A DNA stretch of 5,331 nt from assembly GCA_027295975.1 (NCBI GenBank), contig JAPUJX010000340.1, positions 1-5,331 on the forward strand, given 5' to 3'. Below, one piece after another: positions 1 through 5,331 of the stretch (its first letter is position 1; every line of letters begins with the position of its first letter). Made by a program: the position numbers and the translations under genes. The notes under the pieces were generated by a model. The model was not told the origin of the DNA, ran no database searches, and saw only the letters and a program-made list of their open reading frames with translations. Origin of the DNA: Gammaproteobacteria bacterium (GTDB taxonomy: Bacteria; Pseudomonadota; Gammaproteobacteria; Pseudomonadales; Azotimanducaceae).

Positions 1-795
1 ATCACGGCCCCCTGGAATGCGAGCACGGTGGGACCGAAACGAAAACATGAGTGGATACAGTACAGTTTCGCCGATTTCCGGGTGGTGCGCGCGGCGCTCG
101 GGGGGACGATCAACGACATCGTGCTCACCGTCGCAACCGAATCCGCAGCGCGTTATTTGAAAGCGCACGGTGAAAGGGTCGATGGGCAGTACATGCGGCT
201 GATGTGCCCGGTCAGCGTCCGGCGGGAAAACGAAAGCGGCGAACTGGGAAATCGAGTCTCCGCCATGTATCCAACGTTGCCCGCATGGACCATGGATGTC
301 GGGGCCCGCCTCGAGTCCGTCCGCACCGAGACGGCACGCCTCAAAGCCAATCAGGAACCACAGGCGTTGGAACTGCTGATGGAAACCAACGCCGGGGCAA
401 CCCCGCCCGTCGCAATGGGGCAGACTTTGCTCGTCGGTACGCCTTTCGACCCGACAACTTTTTTGGCCCGCAATCCACCACCCGTGCCGCCGGCGATAGG
501 CCCAAGGCTGCCCCTGGTCGGCTTTAATTTCACCTGCACGAACGTTCCGGGCGTACAGGTTCCTCAGTACATCGCCGGGCGGAAGATCATCCGGGTACTC
601 GGCACGCTGATGCTCAGCGGTACCCTCGGTTATGGCGTTGCGGTCGTCAGTTACAATCAGCAACTCTACTTCAATCTCACGTCCGATCCGCGCCTGCTCC
701 CGGACCTTGAGCTGATGCGACACGGCATCGAGGCTTGTTTTGGTGAACTGCTGGAGTTGGCGGCGGCAACGAATCCGACCGCGGTACGAGGATAA
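1..795 (+). CDS. Wax ester synthase/diacylglycerol acyltransferase (WS/DGAT) family protein, C-terminal part, 5' end outside window
   Basis: The reading frame is open from base 1, so the gene starts to the left of the window and the GTG at 28 is not its true start. The visible 264 residues match the C-terminal half of bacterial WS/DGAT enzymes (WES_acyltransf plus DUF1298 region). These join an acyl-CoA to a fatty alcohol or diacylglycerol to make storage wax esters or triacylglycerol, usually at the inner membrane or lipid-droplet surface. Supporting signs, numbered from base 1: PWN near residue 5, the family's GGTINDIVL block with Asn38-Asp39, GNRVSAMYPTLP at about 83-94, TNVPG at 180-184, and the late SYNQQLYFNLTSD plus PDLELM segment at about 217-239. 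The catalytic HHxxxDG motif belongs to the missing N-terminal half, so activity cannot be judged. The gene ends with TAA and is followed 3 bases later by the acetyltransferase gene, so the two are probably co-transcribed. Substrate preference (wax or TAG) is unknown. Confidence 0.9.
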   Translation: MTAPWNASTVGPKRKHEWIQYSFADFRVVRAALGGTINDIVLTVATESAARYLKAHGERVDGQYMRLMCPVSVRRENESGELGNRVSAMYPTLPAWTMDVGARLESVRTETARLKANQEPQALELLMETNAGATPPVAMGQTLLVGTPFDPTTFLARNPPPVPPAIGPRLPLVGFNFTCTNVPGVQVPQYIAGRKIIRVLGTLMLSGTLGYGVAVVSYNQQLYFNLTSDPRLLPDLELMRHGIEACFGELLELAAATNPTAVRG

Positions 796-798
796 CTC

Positions 799-1401
799 AT
801 GAACGAGAATACATTGACCGACCATACCCGGAAGTATCCCCGGAAGATCACCTTATCCGACGGACGCGATGTCGAGATCAAATTGATGACGGGCGAACAC
901 ACCGACCTGATGCTCGCTTTCGCACGGAGTCTGCCCGAGGAAGACCTGTTGTTCCTGCGGGTCGATATCACCGAACCCGATGTGGTGGCCGACTGGGTCG
1001 AGAAACTCGACCGCGGGTTCATGACCTCTATCGTCGCCCTGGACGGGGAAAACCTGGTCGCTTACGCAACCATCCAGCGCGATCCCACCCGATGGACGCG
1101 CCGGGTCGGCGAGATTCGTGTCAACGTGGCACCGTCGTTGCGCAGATTGGGCCTGGGAAGGAATCTCATCGCCCAGGTCTTCGATCTGGCGAGATCCCTG
1201 GGCCTGAAGAAGCTCATGGCAAACATGACCCTTGACCAGAGAGCTGCCCAGGCGGCTTTTCGGCGCTTGGGTTTTACCCCGGAGGCGGTTCTGGCCGACT
1301 TCGTAGAAGATCGTTCCGCGCAACTGCGCGACCTCGTGATCATGACGTACGACGTAGACGGGTTGAGCGCCGATGCCGGGGAACCGTTACGCGTGGACTA
1401 G
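799..1401 (+). CDS. GNAT-family N-acetyltransferase
   Basis: This 200-residue protein belongs to the Gcn5-related N-acetyltransferases, which move an acetyl or other acyl group from acyl-CoA to an amine. The acetyl-CoA binding motif A is visible as VNVAPSLRRLGLGRNLI, residues 108-124; the R/Q-x-x-G-x-G signature is Arg115, Gly118 and Gly120. Motif B follows as AQAAFRRLGF at 150-159, before a final strand at about 178-184 (DLVIMTY). The acetyl acceptor cannot be read from the sequence. Residues 1-60 precede the core and hold a plausible variable substrate-binding region. The ATG is preceded by GAGG (788-791) at 7-base spacing, and this ribosome site lies inside the last codons of the WS/DGAT gene. 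Only 3 bases separate the genes, so translational coupling is likely. The neighbour suggests a link to acyl-CoA or lipid metabolism, but this is inference. TAG ends the gene. Confidence 0.9.
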   Translation: MNENTLTDHTRKYPRKITLSDGRDVEIKLMTGEHTDLMLAFARSLPEEDLLFLRVDITEPDVVADWVEKLDRGFMTSIVALDGENLVAYATIQRDPTRWTRRVGEIRVNVAPSLRRLGLGRNLIAQVFDLARSLGLKKLMANMTLDQRAAQAAFRRLGFTPEAVLADFVEDRSAQLRDLVIMTYDVDGLSADAGEPLRVD

Positions 1402-1410
1402 CGCCTCAAC

Positions 1411-1450
1411 CTCGTTCCACGAGATCTGCATTGCCGGGCAGGACCGGTAA
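1411..1450. terminator. Weak hairpins in the convergent intergenic gap
   Basis: The 81-base gap between the converging GNAT and peroxiredoxin genes holds two small stem-loops. One is CTCGT/ACGAG (1411-1415 with 1419-1423, 3-base loop). The other is TTGCCGG/CCGGTAA (1431-1437 with 1444-1450, one G-T pair, 6-base loop). Convergent genes usually need a terminator here, but neither stem is followed by a T-run on either strand, so this is only a weak candidate. Confidence 0.22.
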
Positions 1451-1482
1451 GCTCGATTCCATCGTCGACCAGGTTATTGCCC

Positions 1483-1941
1483 TCACGCCTTGTCATGCGC
1501 ACGAAGCGTCTTCTTGAGCAGGTCTGTGTGGGATCCTACGAACAGATCGGACACCACGCGGTTTCGAATGACCTTTGAGCTGTCGATGAGAAAGGTGACC
1601 CGCCTGACACCAAAACCCAGCGGACCATCGACACCATAGGCTCGAATCACTTTCTTGCCCGGGTCGCTCGCAAGCGGGAACGGAATCGAAAACTGCTTGG
1701 AAAAACGCCGATGGCTTTCGACACTCTGTGGGCTGACGCCGATAATTCGAGCACCCACATTCGATACACCTTCATAGGTGTCGCGAAACGCGCAAGCCTC
1801 AGCCGTACATATCGGGGTGAAATCGGCTGGGTAGAAATAGAGGATCAGATCGCCGTCGGAATTTTCCTGATCGAGGCTCACGATGGAACCAGACTGATCC
1901 TGCAGTTCGAAATCGGGTGCGGTATCGCCAATTTTGAGCAT
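1483..1941 (-). CDS. bcp: Thiol peroxidase of the BCP/PrxQ peroxiredoxin family
   Basis: This 152-residue cytoplasmic peroxiredoxin has the full length typical of the BCP/PrxQ group. The family reduces hydrogen peroxide and organic or lipid hydroperoxides, with electrons from thioredoxin or similar donors. The catalytic loop PADFTPIC gives Pro38, Thr42 and peroxidatic Cys45. Cys50 lies five residues later (CTAEAC), the usual resolving position of atypical two-Cys BCP proteins. Arg113/Arg114 in GVRRVTFLID supply the conserved active-site arginine, and the N-terminal GDTAPDFELQDQ is the family's opening strand. The ATG at 1941 has an excellent AAGGAG ribosome site. The gene follows the TetR regulator with a 13-base gap and is the last gene of the three-gene operon, so it is probably under the operator at 3420-3475. 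No signal peptide is seen. The operon context suggests protection from peroxides connected with the hydrolase substrate, for example oxidised lipids; that is inference. Gene symbol is by family resemblance. Confidence 0.93.
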   Translation of the reverse strand: MLKIGDTAPDFELQDQSGSIVSLDQENSDGDLILYFYPADFTPICTAEACAFRDTYEGVSNVGARIIGVSPQSVESHRRFSKQFSIPFPLASDPGKKVIRAYGVDGPLGFGVRRVTFLIDSSKVIRNRVVSDLFVGSHTDLLKKTLRAHDKA

Positions 1942-1947
1942 GGGGGT

Positions 1948-1953
1948 CTCCTT
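1948..1953 (-). promoter_or_regulatory. Strong Shine-Dalgarno site of the peroxiredoxin gene
   Basis: On the minus strand AAGGAG lies 6 bases before the ATG at 1941. It begins one base after the TGA stop of the TetR gene, in the string TGATAAGGAGACCCCCATG. This fixes the peroxiredoxin start and fits co-translation from one mRNA with the regulator gene. Confidence 0.8.
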
Positions 1954-1954
1954 A

Positions 1955-2557
1955 TCAAGGTGTGGAATGAGCGACGACTGAGGCCGGGGCGTCCTGACGT
2001 AACATCAACTTCAATATTTTGGATGCGTTCGCTAAATCAGGCGTCGCACCGATGATCAGGTCTGCGTATAAAAACGACTCCACGATACGGGTGAGCGCGT
2101 ACGCCATTACCGCCGGCTCGACCGGCAAGGTCATGTATCCACCCCGCACCTCTTGTTCGAGAAGTTGTTTGAGATTGGCAATGGTCCGTTCCTGAACCGG
2201 ACTATGTCTGGAAGCCACGATCTTCAAGCCGAGCTGTGCGTTATTAGCCAGGAATTGCCGCAACGGGCGAAAGCGATGCGCATATTGCATGCCACGTTCC
2301 AACACCTCGAATACTCGATCGCTGCCGGTGCTGGTGGTACGTTGGACAACTTGTCGAAACGTTTCGTCGACGAGCGACGCCAGAACCTCCCCAACGAGTT
2401 GTTCCGCACTGCCGGCCCACCGATAGGCCGTTGCCCGGGAAATTCCGAGTTCCACGGCGAGTTTTTGCAGTTCGATGCGTTTCGCATCGATGAACCACTG
2501 CCGCGCAAGGCTGTGCAGGTCGATGGGTTGGCAGGTATGCCACCGCCTTCTCGTCAT
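1955..2557 (-). CDS. TetR/AcrR-type transcriptional regulator, QsdR family
   Basis: This 200-residue DNA-binding protein has an N-terminal TetR-type helix-turn-helix at about residues 29-48 (LQKLAVELGISRATAYRWAG), with recognition helix around ISRATAYRW. The ATAYRW ending, in place of the usual TLYYHF of most TetR proteins, is characteristic of the QsdR group. The C-terminal ligand/dimer domain agrees: RPLRQFLANN at 97-106, then LPVEPAVMAYALTRIVESF and LYADLIIG at about 144-170. QsdR was described in Rhodococcus as regulator of the quorum-quenching lactonase operon responding to gamma-lactones. The ligand here is unknown, but a small acyl or lactone compound is a reasonable guess. The ATG at 2557 lies 5 bases after the hydrolase stop codon and lacks a good ribosome site, so it is probably translated by coupling. 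It most likely binds the palindromes at 3420-3475 and represses its own operon. The TetR assignment is firm, the QsdR subfamily fairly sure. Confidence 0.9.
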   Translation of the reverse strand: MTRRRWHTCQPIDLHSLARQWFIDAKRIELQKLAVELGISRATAYRWAGSAEQLVGEVLASLVDETFRQVVQRTTSTGSDRVFEVLERGMQYAHRFRPLRQFLANNAQLGLKIVASRHSPVQERTIANLKQLLEQEVRGGYMTLPVEPAVMAYALTRIVESFLYADLIIGATPDLANASKILKLMLRQDAPASVVAHSTP

Positions 2558-2562
2558 GATTG

Positions 2563-3405
2563 TTAATGTTCCGCCGCGGTGGTCTCGTAGACGCGTCCCG
2601 GCGAGGGCGAATCATCGGGTTCGAGACGTGCAGGGCCGTATACGAAACGTTTCCATCCAAATCGTGCAAAGGGTCGCCATGTTCCGTCACGGTTGGCAAG
2701 GCGATCGGCCATGGCATACAAGACCGCGGGATTGAACCCGAGGCCCAGGTGGCTTACGTAGACTTCGATGTTCTCGGCAATTGCCGTTGGTTGTTGGGTG
2801 GCGATCTGCCAGGGCACGATGCCATCACTTTTGCTGAATACCGCGGTACTGGGTACGCCGGGTAAGGGTTCTCCGGCGAGTCGGCGCAAACGCTTGGATG
2901 GCTCACGCACGAACTCTACGCCGCTGTTGTTTCGCGCCGCCGGATTGACCGAAGTCGACCCACGACCCCCGGCAAAGGGACTGCCCAGGGTAATGACCTG
3001 ACGCACCTTGTTGGTATAACGGTGAGCTAACAACCGGGCGTACACGCCACCCAGGCTCCAACCGATGAGGCTCACCTTAACCTCCCCCGCAGCGACAAAC
3101 ACTTCGTCCAGGCGGGCGGCTAATTCAACCATGAGATCCGGAATTGCAGGCCCCAGATTCGTGCCGAGTTCCCAGGGCCGGGCCCGGTAACCCAGAGACG
3201 TCAGGAAGCCGCGTATCACCGTGGTGGACCTGTCTCCCGCACCAAATCCCGGCAGCACCAGGACGGGATGACCATCACCTCGGGGTGCGTGGTACAGGAA
3301 CGGGGCAACAGCCATGAGTGACGCGATTTCGGAGATCACGCGCGGTCCTTCGGCGAGCAGCAGACGGCGGTCCTGTGTCGAGTTAACCCGATCATTCATG
3401 GTCAA
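2563..3405 (-). CDS. Alpha/beta hydrolase (esterase/lipase-like), first gene of operon
   Basis: This 280-residue alpha/beta-hydrolase-fold protein probably cleaves an ester, lactone or similar bond; the substrate is not known. The strand-turn block HPVLVLPGFGAGD (46-58) gives the oxyanion-hole region, and the nucleophile elbow is GWSLGG at 115-120, with Ser117 as nucleophile. Asp194 (SKSDGIVPW) and His219 (VSHLGLGFNP) are at the right places to complete the triad. The segment VITLGSPFAG at 137-146 is common in lipase-like members. No signal peptide or membrane segment is seen, so it is likely cytoplasmic. The start is uncertain. TTG at 3405 lies 8 bases from the AGGA core of AGGAAGG; ATG at 3399 gives a protein two residues shorter, with wider spacing. 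TAA ends the gene 5 bases before the TetR ATG. It heads the operon and lies directly downstream of the operator, so it is the main predicted target of the regulator. Confidence 0.9.
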   Translation of the reverse strand: MTMNDRVNSTQDRRLLLAEGPRVISEIASLMAVAPFLYHAPRGDGHPVLVLPGFGAGDRSTTVIRGFLTSLGYRARPWELGTNLGPAIPDLMVELAARLDEVFVAAGEVKVSLIGWSLGGVYARLLAHRYTNKVRQVITLGSPFAGGRGSTSVNPAARNNSGVEFVREPSKRLRRLAGEPLPGVPSTAVFSKSDGIVPWQIATQQPTAIAENIEVYVSHLGLGFNPAVLYAMADRLANRDGTWRPFARFGWKRFVYGPARLEPDDSPSPGRVYETTAAEH

Positions 3406-3410
3406 AACGC

Positions 3411-3417
3411 CCTTCCT
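3411..3417 (-). promoter_or_regulatory. Shine-Dalgarno site of the alpha/beta hydrolase gene
   Basis: AGGAAGG on the minus strand lies 5 bases before the TTG at 3405 and 11 before the ATG at 3399. Its AGGA part is 8 bases from the TTG. Both starts are therefore workable, and the site does not settle the choice. Confidence 0.6.
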
Positions 3418-3419
3418 AA

Positions 3420-3475
3420 ATGAAACAGATCGCGATTCTGTCTCGTTTATGAGACAAAATCAAGTTCTATCTCAT
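3420..3475. promoter_or_regulatory. Tandem double-palindrome operator, probable TetR/QsdR-like binding array
   Basis: Two 27-base imperfect palindromes stand side by side, 2 bases apart, with a 29-base period. Site 1 (3420-3446) has arms ATGAAACAGA and TCTGTCTCGT around TCGCGAT. Site 2 (3449-3475) has arms ATGAGACAAA and TCTATCTCAT around ATCAAGT. Read in the same direction, all four half-sites differ by exactly one base from ATGAGACAGA, each at a different position (5, 2, 9 and 7). The inner arms also form the perfect repeat TGTCTC-N6-GAGACA (3439-3456), so the pairing a dimer would use is not certain. The array covers the predicted promoter of the hydrolase-regulator-peroxiredoxin operon, which fits repression by the TetR protein encoded in that operon. 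The repeats are seen directly; the protein that binds is inferred. Confidence 0.8.
3435..3463 (-). promoter_or_regulatory. Predicted sigma70-type promoter of the hydrolase operon
   Basis: On the minus strand TTGATT (-35, at 3458-3463) and CAGAAT (-10, at 3435-3440) are separated by exactly 17 bases; each matches the consensus at 4 of 6 positions. Transcription would start near 3428, giving a leader of roughly 22 bases that carries the AGGAAGG ribosome site. The -10 box overlaps the right arm of operator site 1 and the -35 box lies in site 2, so a bound repressor would block RNA polymerase. The promoter is predicted by eye only. Confidence 0.5.
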
Positions 3476-3522
3476 TTAAACTGCCGGCGTCGCTCGAAGT
3501 GCCGGAAAAATGACCACCATCT

Positions 3523-4188
3523 TCAATATTTTTGTCTGGTGACGCTCACATCGCCCGGCCCGAATGGGACGGTGACCACAAAAAGGTTATCGAATTCGCC
3601 CGCCGGTAATCGACAGGTGCCGTTCGCCCGCGATGTAAAGAAAGTTGGACACAGCGAAGGTGCGCCGAGGGCTTCGACGATTTCCGGTATCGTATTGCTG
3701 TGTCCAACCACCAGCACAACGTCACCGGCATGCTCTTTTAGGACTCTGTTTGCGAGAACCGCGGAACTGTCGACCGCCGGAGGAAGCAATTCAACCCGTG
3801 CGGTGATCAGAGGATCGCAGTTGTCAACGCCGCCGCTCGAACCATCGAAACGTTGCACCTGCAATGGGAGGTCATATGCCAGTGCCGTCGGTTGACCCGT
3901 CTGGGCGGTACGGCAGTACCGGGTTACGTAAACTGCTGCAACGTTGGCGACAACGGCGTTTGATCCGAGGTCCAATGCCCGGCTGACACCGATCCCTTCA
4001 TTGTTCCGATCCGGATCGAGGTTTGTGTTCGCGGAATTGTCTTCGCTTTCCGCATGCCGAACCAATACGACCGTTGTCCCGCTTGTTTCGGGTTCATGGA
4101 CTTGACCTGGGGAACCAGCACACCCGGTCAAGCATGCCAATAGCAACAAGCATGCCGAACCCCGTATGAATGTAGCTTTTCTCAACAT
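3523..4188 (-). CDS. Histidine phosphatase superfamily lipoprotein (phosphoglycerate mutase-like fold)
   Basis: From the ATG at 4188 this is a 221-residue predicted lipoprotein. It has a short basic N-terminus (MLRK), a hydrophobic stretch ACLLLLACL and the lipobox LTGC with Cys23 as the lipidated residue, so it should be membrane-anchored outside the cytoplasm. The mature part is a histidine phosphatase: the VVLVRHAES motif gives Arg44 and His45, the phospho-accepting histidine. Arg93 (RYCRTAQTG) is the phosphate-pocket arginine and His163 (VVGHSNT) the second catalytic histidine. Substrates in this superfamily range from phosphoproteins to small sugar phosphates; the one here is unknown. 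Four more cysteines (92, 124, 180, 192) could form disulfides in the periplasm. An ATG at 4245 would add 19 residues, but it has no ribosome site and would bury the signal sequence; GAGG at 4193-4196 supports 4188, although the spacing is only 4 bases. It lies 81 bases after the DUF6351 remnant and ends 117 bases before the hydrolase start, outside that operon. Confidence 0.85.
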   Translation of the reverse strand: MLRKATFIRGSACLLLLACLTGCAGSPGQVHEPETSGTTVVLVRHAESEDNSANTNLDPDRNNEGIGVSRALDLGSNAVVANVAAVYVTRYCRTAQTGQPTALAYDLPLQVQRFDGSSGGVDNCDPLITARVELLPPAVDSSAVLANRVLKEHAGDVVLVVGHSNTIPEIVEALGAPSLCPTFFTSRANGTCRLPAGEFDNLFVVTVPFGPGDVSVTRQKY

Positions 4189-4259
4189 GTTGCCTCGAAT
4201 GGAATATGTTGGTGGGTGAGTCCCATTGGGAGCCAGCCGAACCATCGGATACGCGCAGA

Positions 4260-4278
4260 TCGAGTGTTGTCAACTCGA
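4260..4278. repeat. Small inverted repeat at the 3' end of the DUF6351 remnant, with a TTGACA on the minus strand
   Basis: TCGAGT (4260-4265) and ACTCGA (4273-4278) form a perfect 6-base stem around a 7-base loop that contains the TGA stop of the DUF6351 remnant. No T-run follows, so it is a poor terminator. On the minus strand the same place holds a perfect -35-like TTGACA (4268-4273), which could serve the downstream phosphatase gene. The best -10 at 16-base spacing is only TATCCG, so a promoter is weakly supported. Confidence 0.25.
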
Positions 4279-5331
4279 GTCGAAACCGGCGATCTGTGCG
4301 GGTCGGCCAGCATCCGGGCGGCTATAGTCGCACACACCCTCCGGAAACACCTGCGCCAGATGATCGGCATATGGCCGCATGTCGACCTCGCCGTAGGTGC
4401 CATCGAGGAGGGCGACGTTTACGGCCTTCAGGTGACACTTGAATACGCCGCCGGTAAGGGGCCCACCCGCCGCATCCCGGGGACTTTGAAAGGCCGGGAA
4501 ACGTTGCAGGCACGCACCCGTGTTCAAGCCGTTCCAACCACCGTCCCATACACCTTCACCGCTTGCAATCAGCCGACCTTCGGCATCCAGGCAACGGTCG
4601 GTGGCATTGTCCGGTTTTCCATCGGTCAGCCAGGCATCAATGGTGGCAAGCGCCAGCGCGGTTGGATCGAAAGGAGGTTGTGCCACCCAGATGAGGTGGT
4701 TGTCACTGTTACCCTTGCCCTGCAGCAGGCGTAACCGCAATGCCAGCGACGCGAAAGAATGATGCATGTCCAACCGATCGTCCAGGTAGTGGCGCACATC
4801 GATCACGGGTAACTCGATCCTACCGAGAAAAACGTGCCCCGAACGGTACGCGGCCGCGATCGCGCCGAGGTGGCCCACTGAGCGCGGGGCAACGGCAATG
4901 ACCCCCTCACCGGAGGCACGGAAGGCTTCGAGGGGAGCCGCCCCACCCGGGGTTTTGACCATGTTGTGATCACTCCAGATCCGCAGGTCGCCCAGGCCAC
5001 CGTGACGGCTGACCAACCACTACCGCTCCTGGCGGTTTTTATGGGGTGGCTTCCACGAGCCGACATTTGCATTCAAGTGCAAAAATTCCGGCGGCGAAAT
5101 AGCACCGGTTCACAATTCCACTTAACCGTATTGTACCCCGTCGTTGTCGTAGGTGCGATACTCATACCCTGCTTCGTCGACACCGTAAACCTCTTGCAAA
5201 TCGTGCCATTGGCTCCACCGGCCCTGGCGCAGCAAAGGCCGAGCGTAGCGGAATCGATGGTTGGTGTAGGTTGGATTGTTAGTGAGTGGCGTCAAGCCTC
5301 GCCAACTGGCTGCACATTCGGTGGCGCCCTC
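4270..5331 (-). pseudogene. DUF6351-family gene broken by three in-frame stop codons, 5' end outside window
   Basis: One reading frame runs from the right edge to the TGA at 4270 and resembles the C-terminal half of DUF6351 proteins, large and often exported proteins of unknown function thought to have a hydrolase-like fold. The upstream part reads ECAASWRGLTPLTNNPTY and then EVYGVDEAGYEYRTYDNDG before the first stop. The frame is cut by TAA (5122-5124), TGA (5110-5112) and TAG (5020-5022). Between and after the stops, family-like sequence goes on in the same frame: ISPPEFLHLNANVGSWKPP, then GGLGDLRIWSDHNMV, VIDVRHYLDDRLDMHHSF and the typical end FPEGVCDYSRPDAGRP. No frameshift is needed. The open stretch after the last stop (TTG at 5016 to 4270, 248 codons) could look like a separate gene, but it lacks the N-terminal half of the domain and has no evident ribosome site. 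Inactivation by nonsense mutation is the best reading; sequencing error is possible. The family call is from memory of its motifs. Confidence 0.82.

Noticed and set aside
853..1323. Minus-strand open frame of 156 codons inside the GNAT gene
   Set aside because: It lies fully antisense to a gene with a convincing acetyl-CoA motif and a good ribosome site, and its own translation shows no domain.
2153..2566. Plus-strand open frame of 137 codons opposite the TetR gene
   Set aside because: The minus-strand frame has an unmistakable helix-turn-helix and QsdR-type C-terminal domain; the opposite frame has no recognisable motif.
3420..3475. CRISPR-like or mobile-element repeat
   Set aside because: There are only two repeat units, each internally palindromic and placed exactly over a promoter, with no spacers of CRISPR size and no transposase or target-site duplication nearby. 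An operator explains it better.
3484..3505. CCGGC/GCCGG hairpin downstream of the phosphatase gene as an intrinsic terminator
   Set aside because: The stem is only 5 bases with a 12-base loop. On the minus strand the T-run comes before the stem rather than after it, the wrong order for a Rho-independent terminator.
4216..4734. Plus-strand open frame of 172 codons opposite the DUF6351 remnant
   Set aside because: Its translation has no recognisable domain, and it lies antisense to a frame with clear family motifs; it is a shadow of that frame in GC-rich DNA.
5020..5124. Stop-codon reassignment, programmed readthrough or selenocysteine at the three stops in the DUF6351 frame
   Set aside because: All three stop types occur in the gene, and the same three types end the intact neighbours normally (TAA for WS/DGAT and hydrolase, TAG for GNAT, TGA for peroxiredoxin, TetR and phosphatase). 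No recoding signal or selenocysteine context is visible.

Overview
The window looks like chromosomal DNA from a moderately high-GC, lipid-metabolising Gram-negative bacterium, most likely a gammaproteobacterium of the marine or soil oligotroph type. This rests on gene content (a wax ester synthase/DGAT-type acyltransferase, a DUF6351 protein and a lipoprotein with a clear lipobox), ordinary Shine-Dalgarno sites and tight operons. The taxon is inferred, not proven. No tRNA, rRNA, CRISPR array, insertion sequence or prophage gene is visible.

Left part, + strand (1-1401): the 3' end of a WS/DGAT acyltransferase gene, cut by the window edge, is followed 3 bases later by a GNAT-family N-acetyltransferase gene. 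The two form one transcription unit. It converges at about 1402-1482 on the minus-strand genes; that gap holds only weak hairpins.

Centre, - strand (3480 down to 1483): a compact three-gene operon, read from right to left. It encodes an alpha/beta hydrolase (GWSLGG nucleophile elbow), a TetR-type regulator of the QsdR family, and a BCP/PrxQ-type peroxiredoxin. The gaps are 5 and 13 bases. Upstream lies a striking operator array: two 27-bp imperfect palindromes in tandem with a 29-bp period. It has four half-sites, each one base away from ATGAGACAGA. The array encloses a plausible -35/-10 pair for the operon. The simplest model is that the TetR protein represses its own operon until an acyl, ester or lactone-like ligand is present; the hydrolase and the peroxidase would then be induced together.

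Right part, - strand (5331 down to 3523): a DUF6351-family gene, cut by the right edge, is broken by three in-frame stop codons (TAA, TGA, TAG) within about 105 bases. The reading frame and recognisable family sequence continue across all three, so it is best called a recently inactivated pseudogene. Downstream is a separate gene for a predicted lipoprotein of the histidine phosphatase superfamily.

The most informative observations are the double-palindrome operator and the frame-preserved, triply interrupted DUF6351 gene. Nothing here amounts to a clearly new system, but the hydrolase/QsdR-like regulator/peroxiredoxin operon with its operator is a well-defined, testable regulon.
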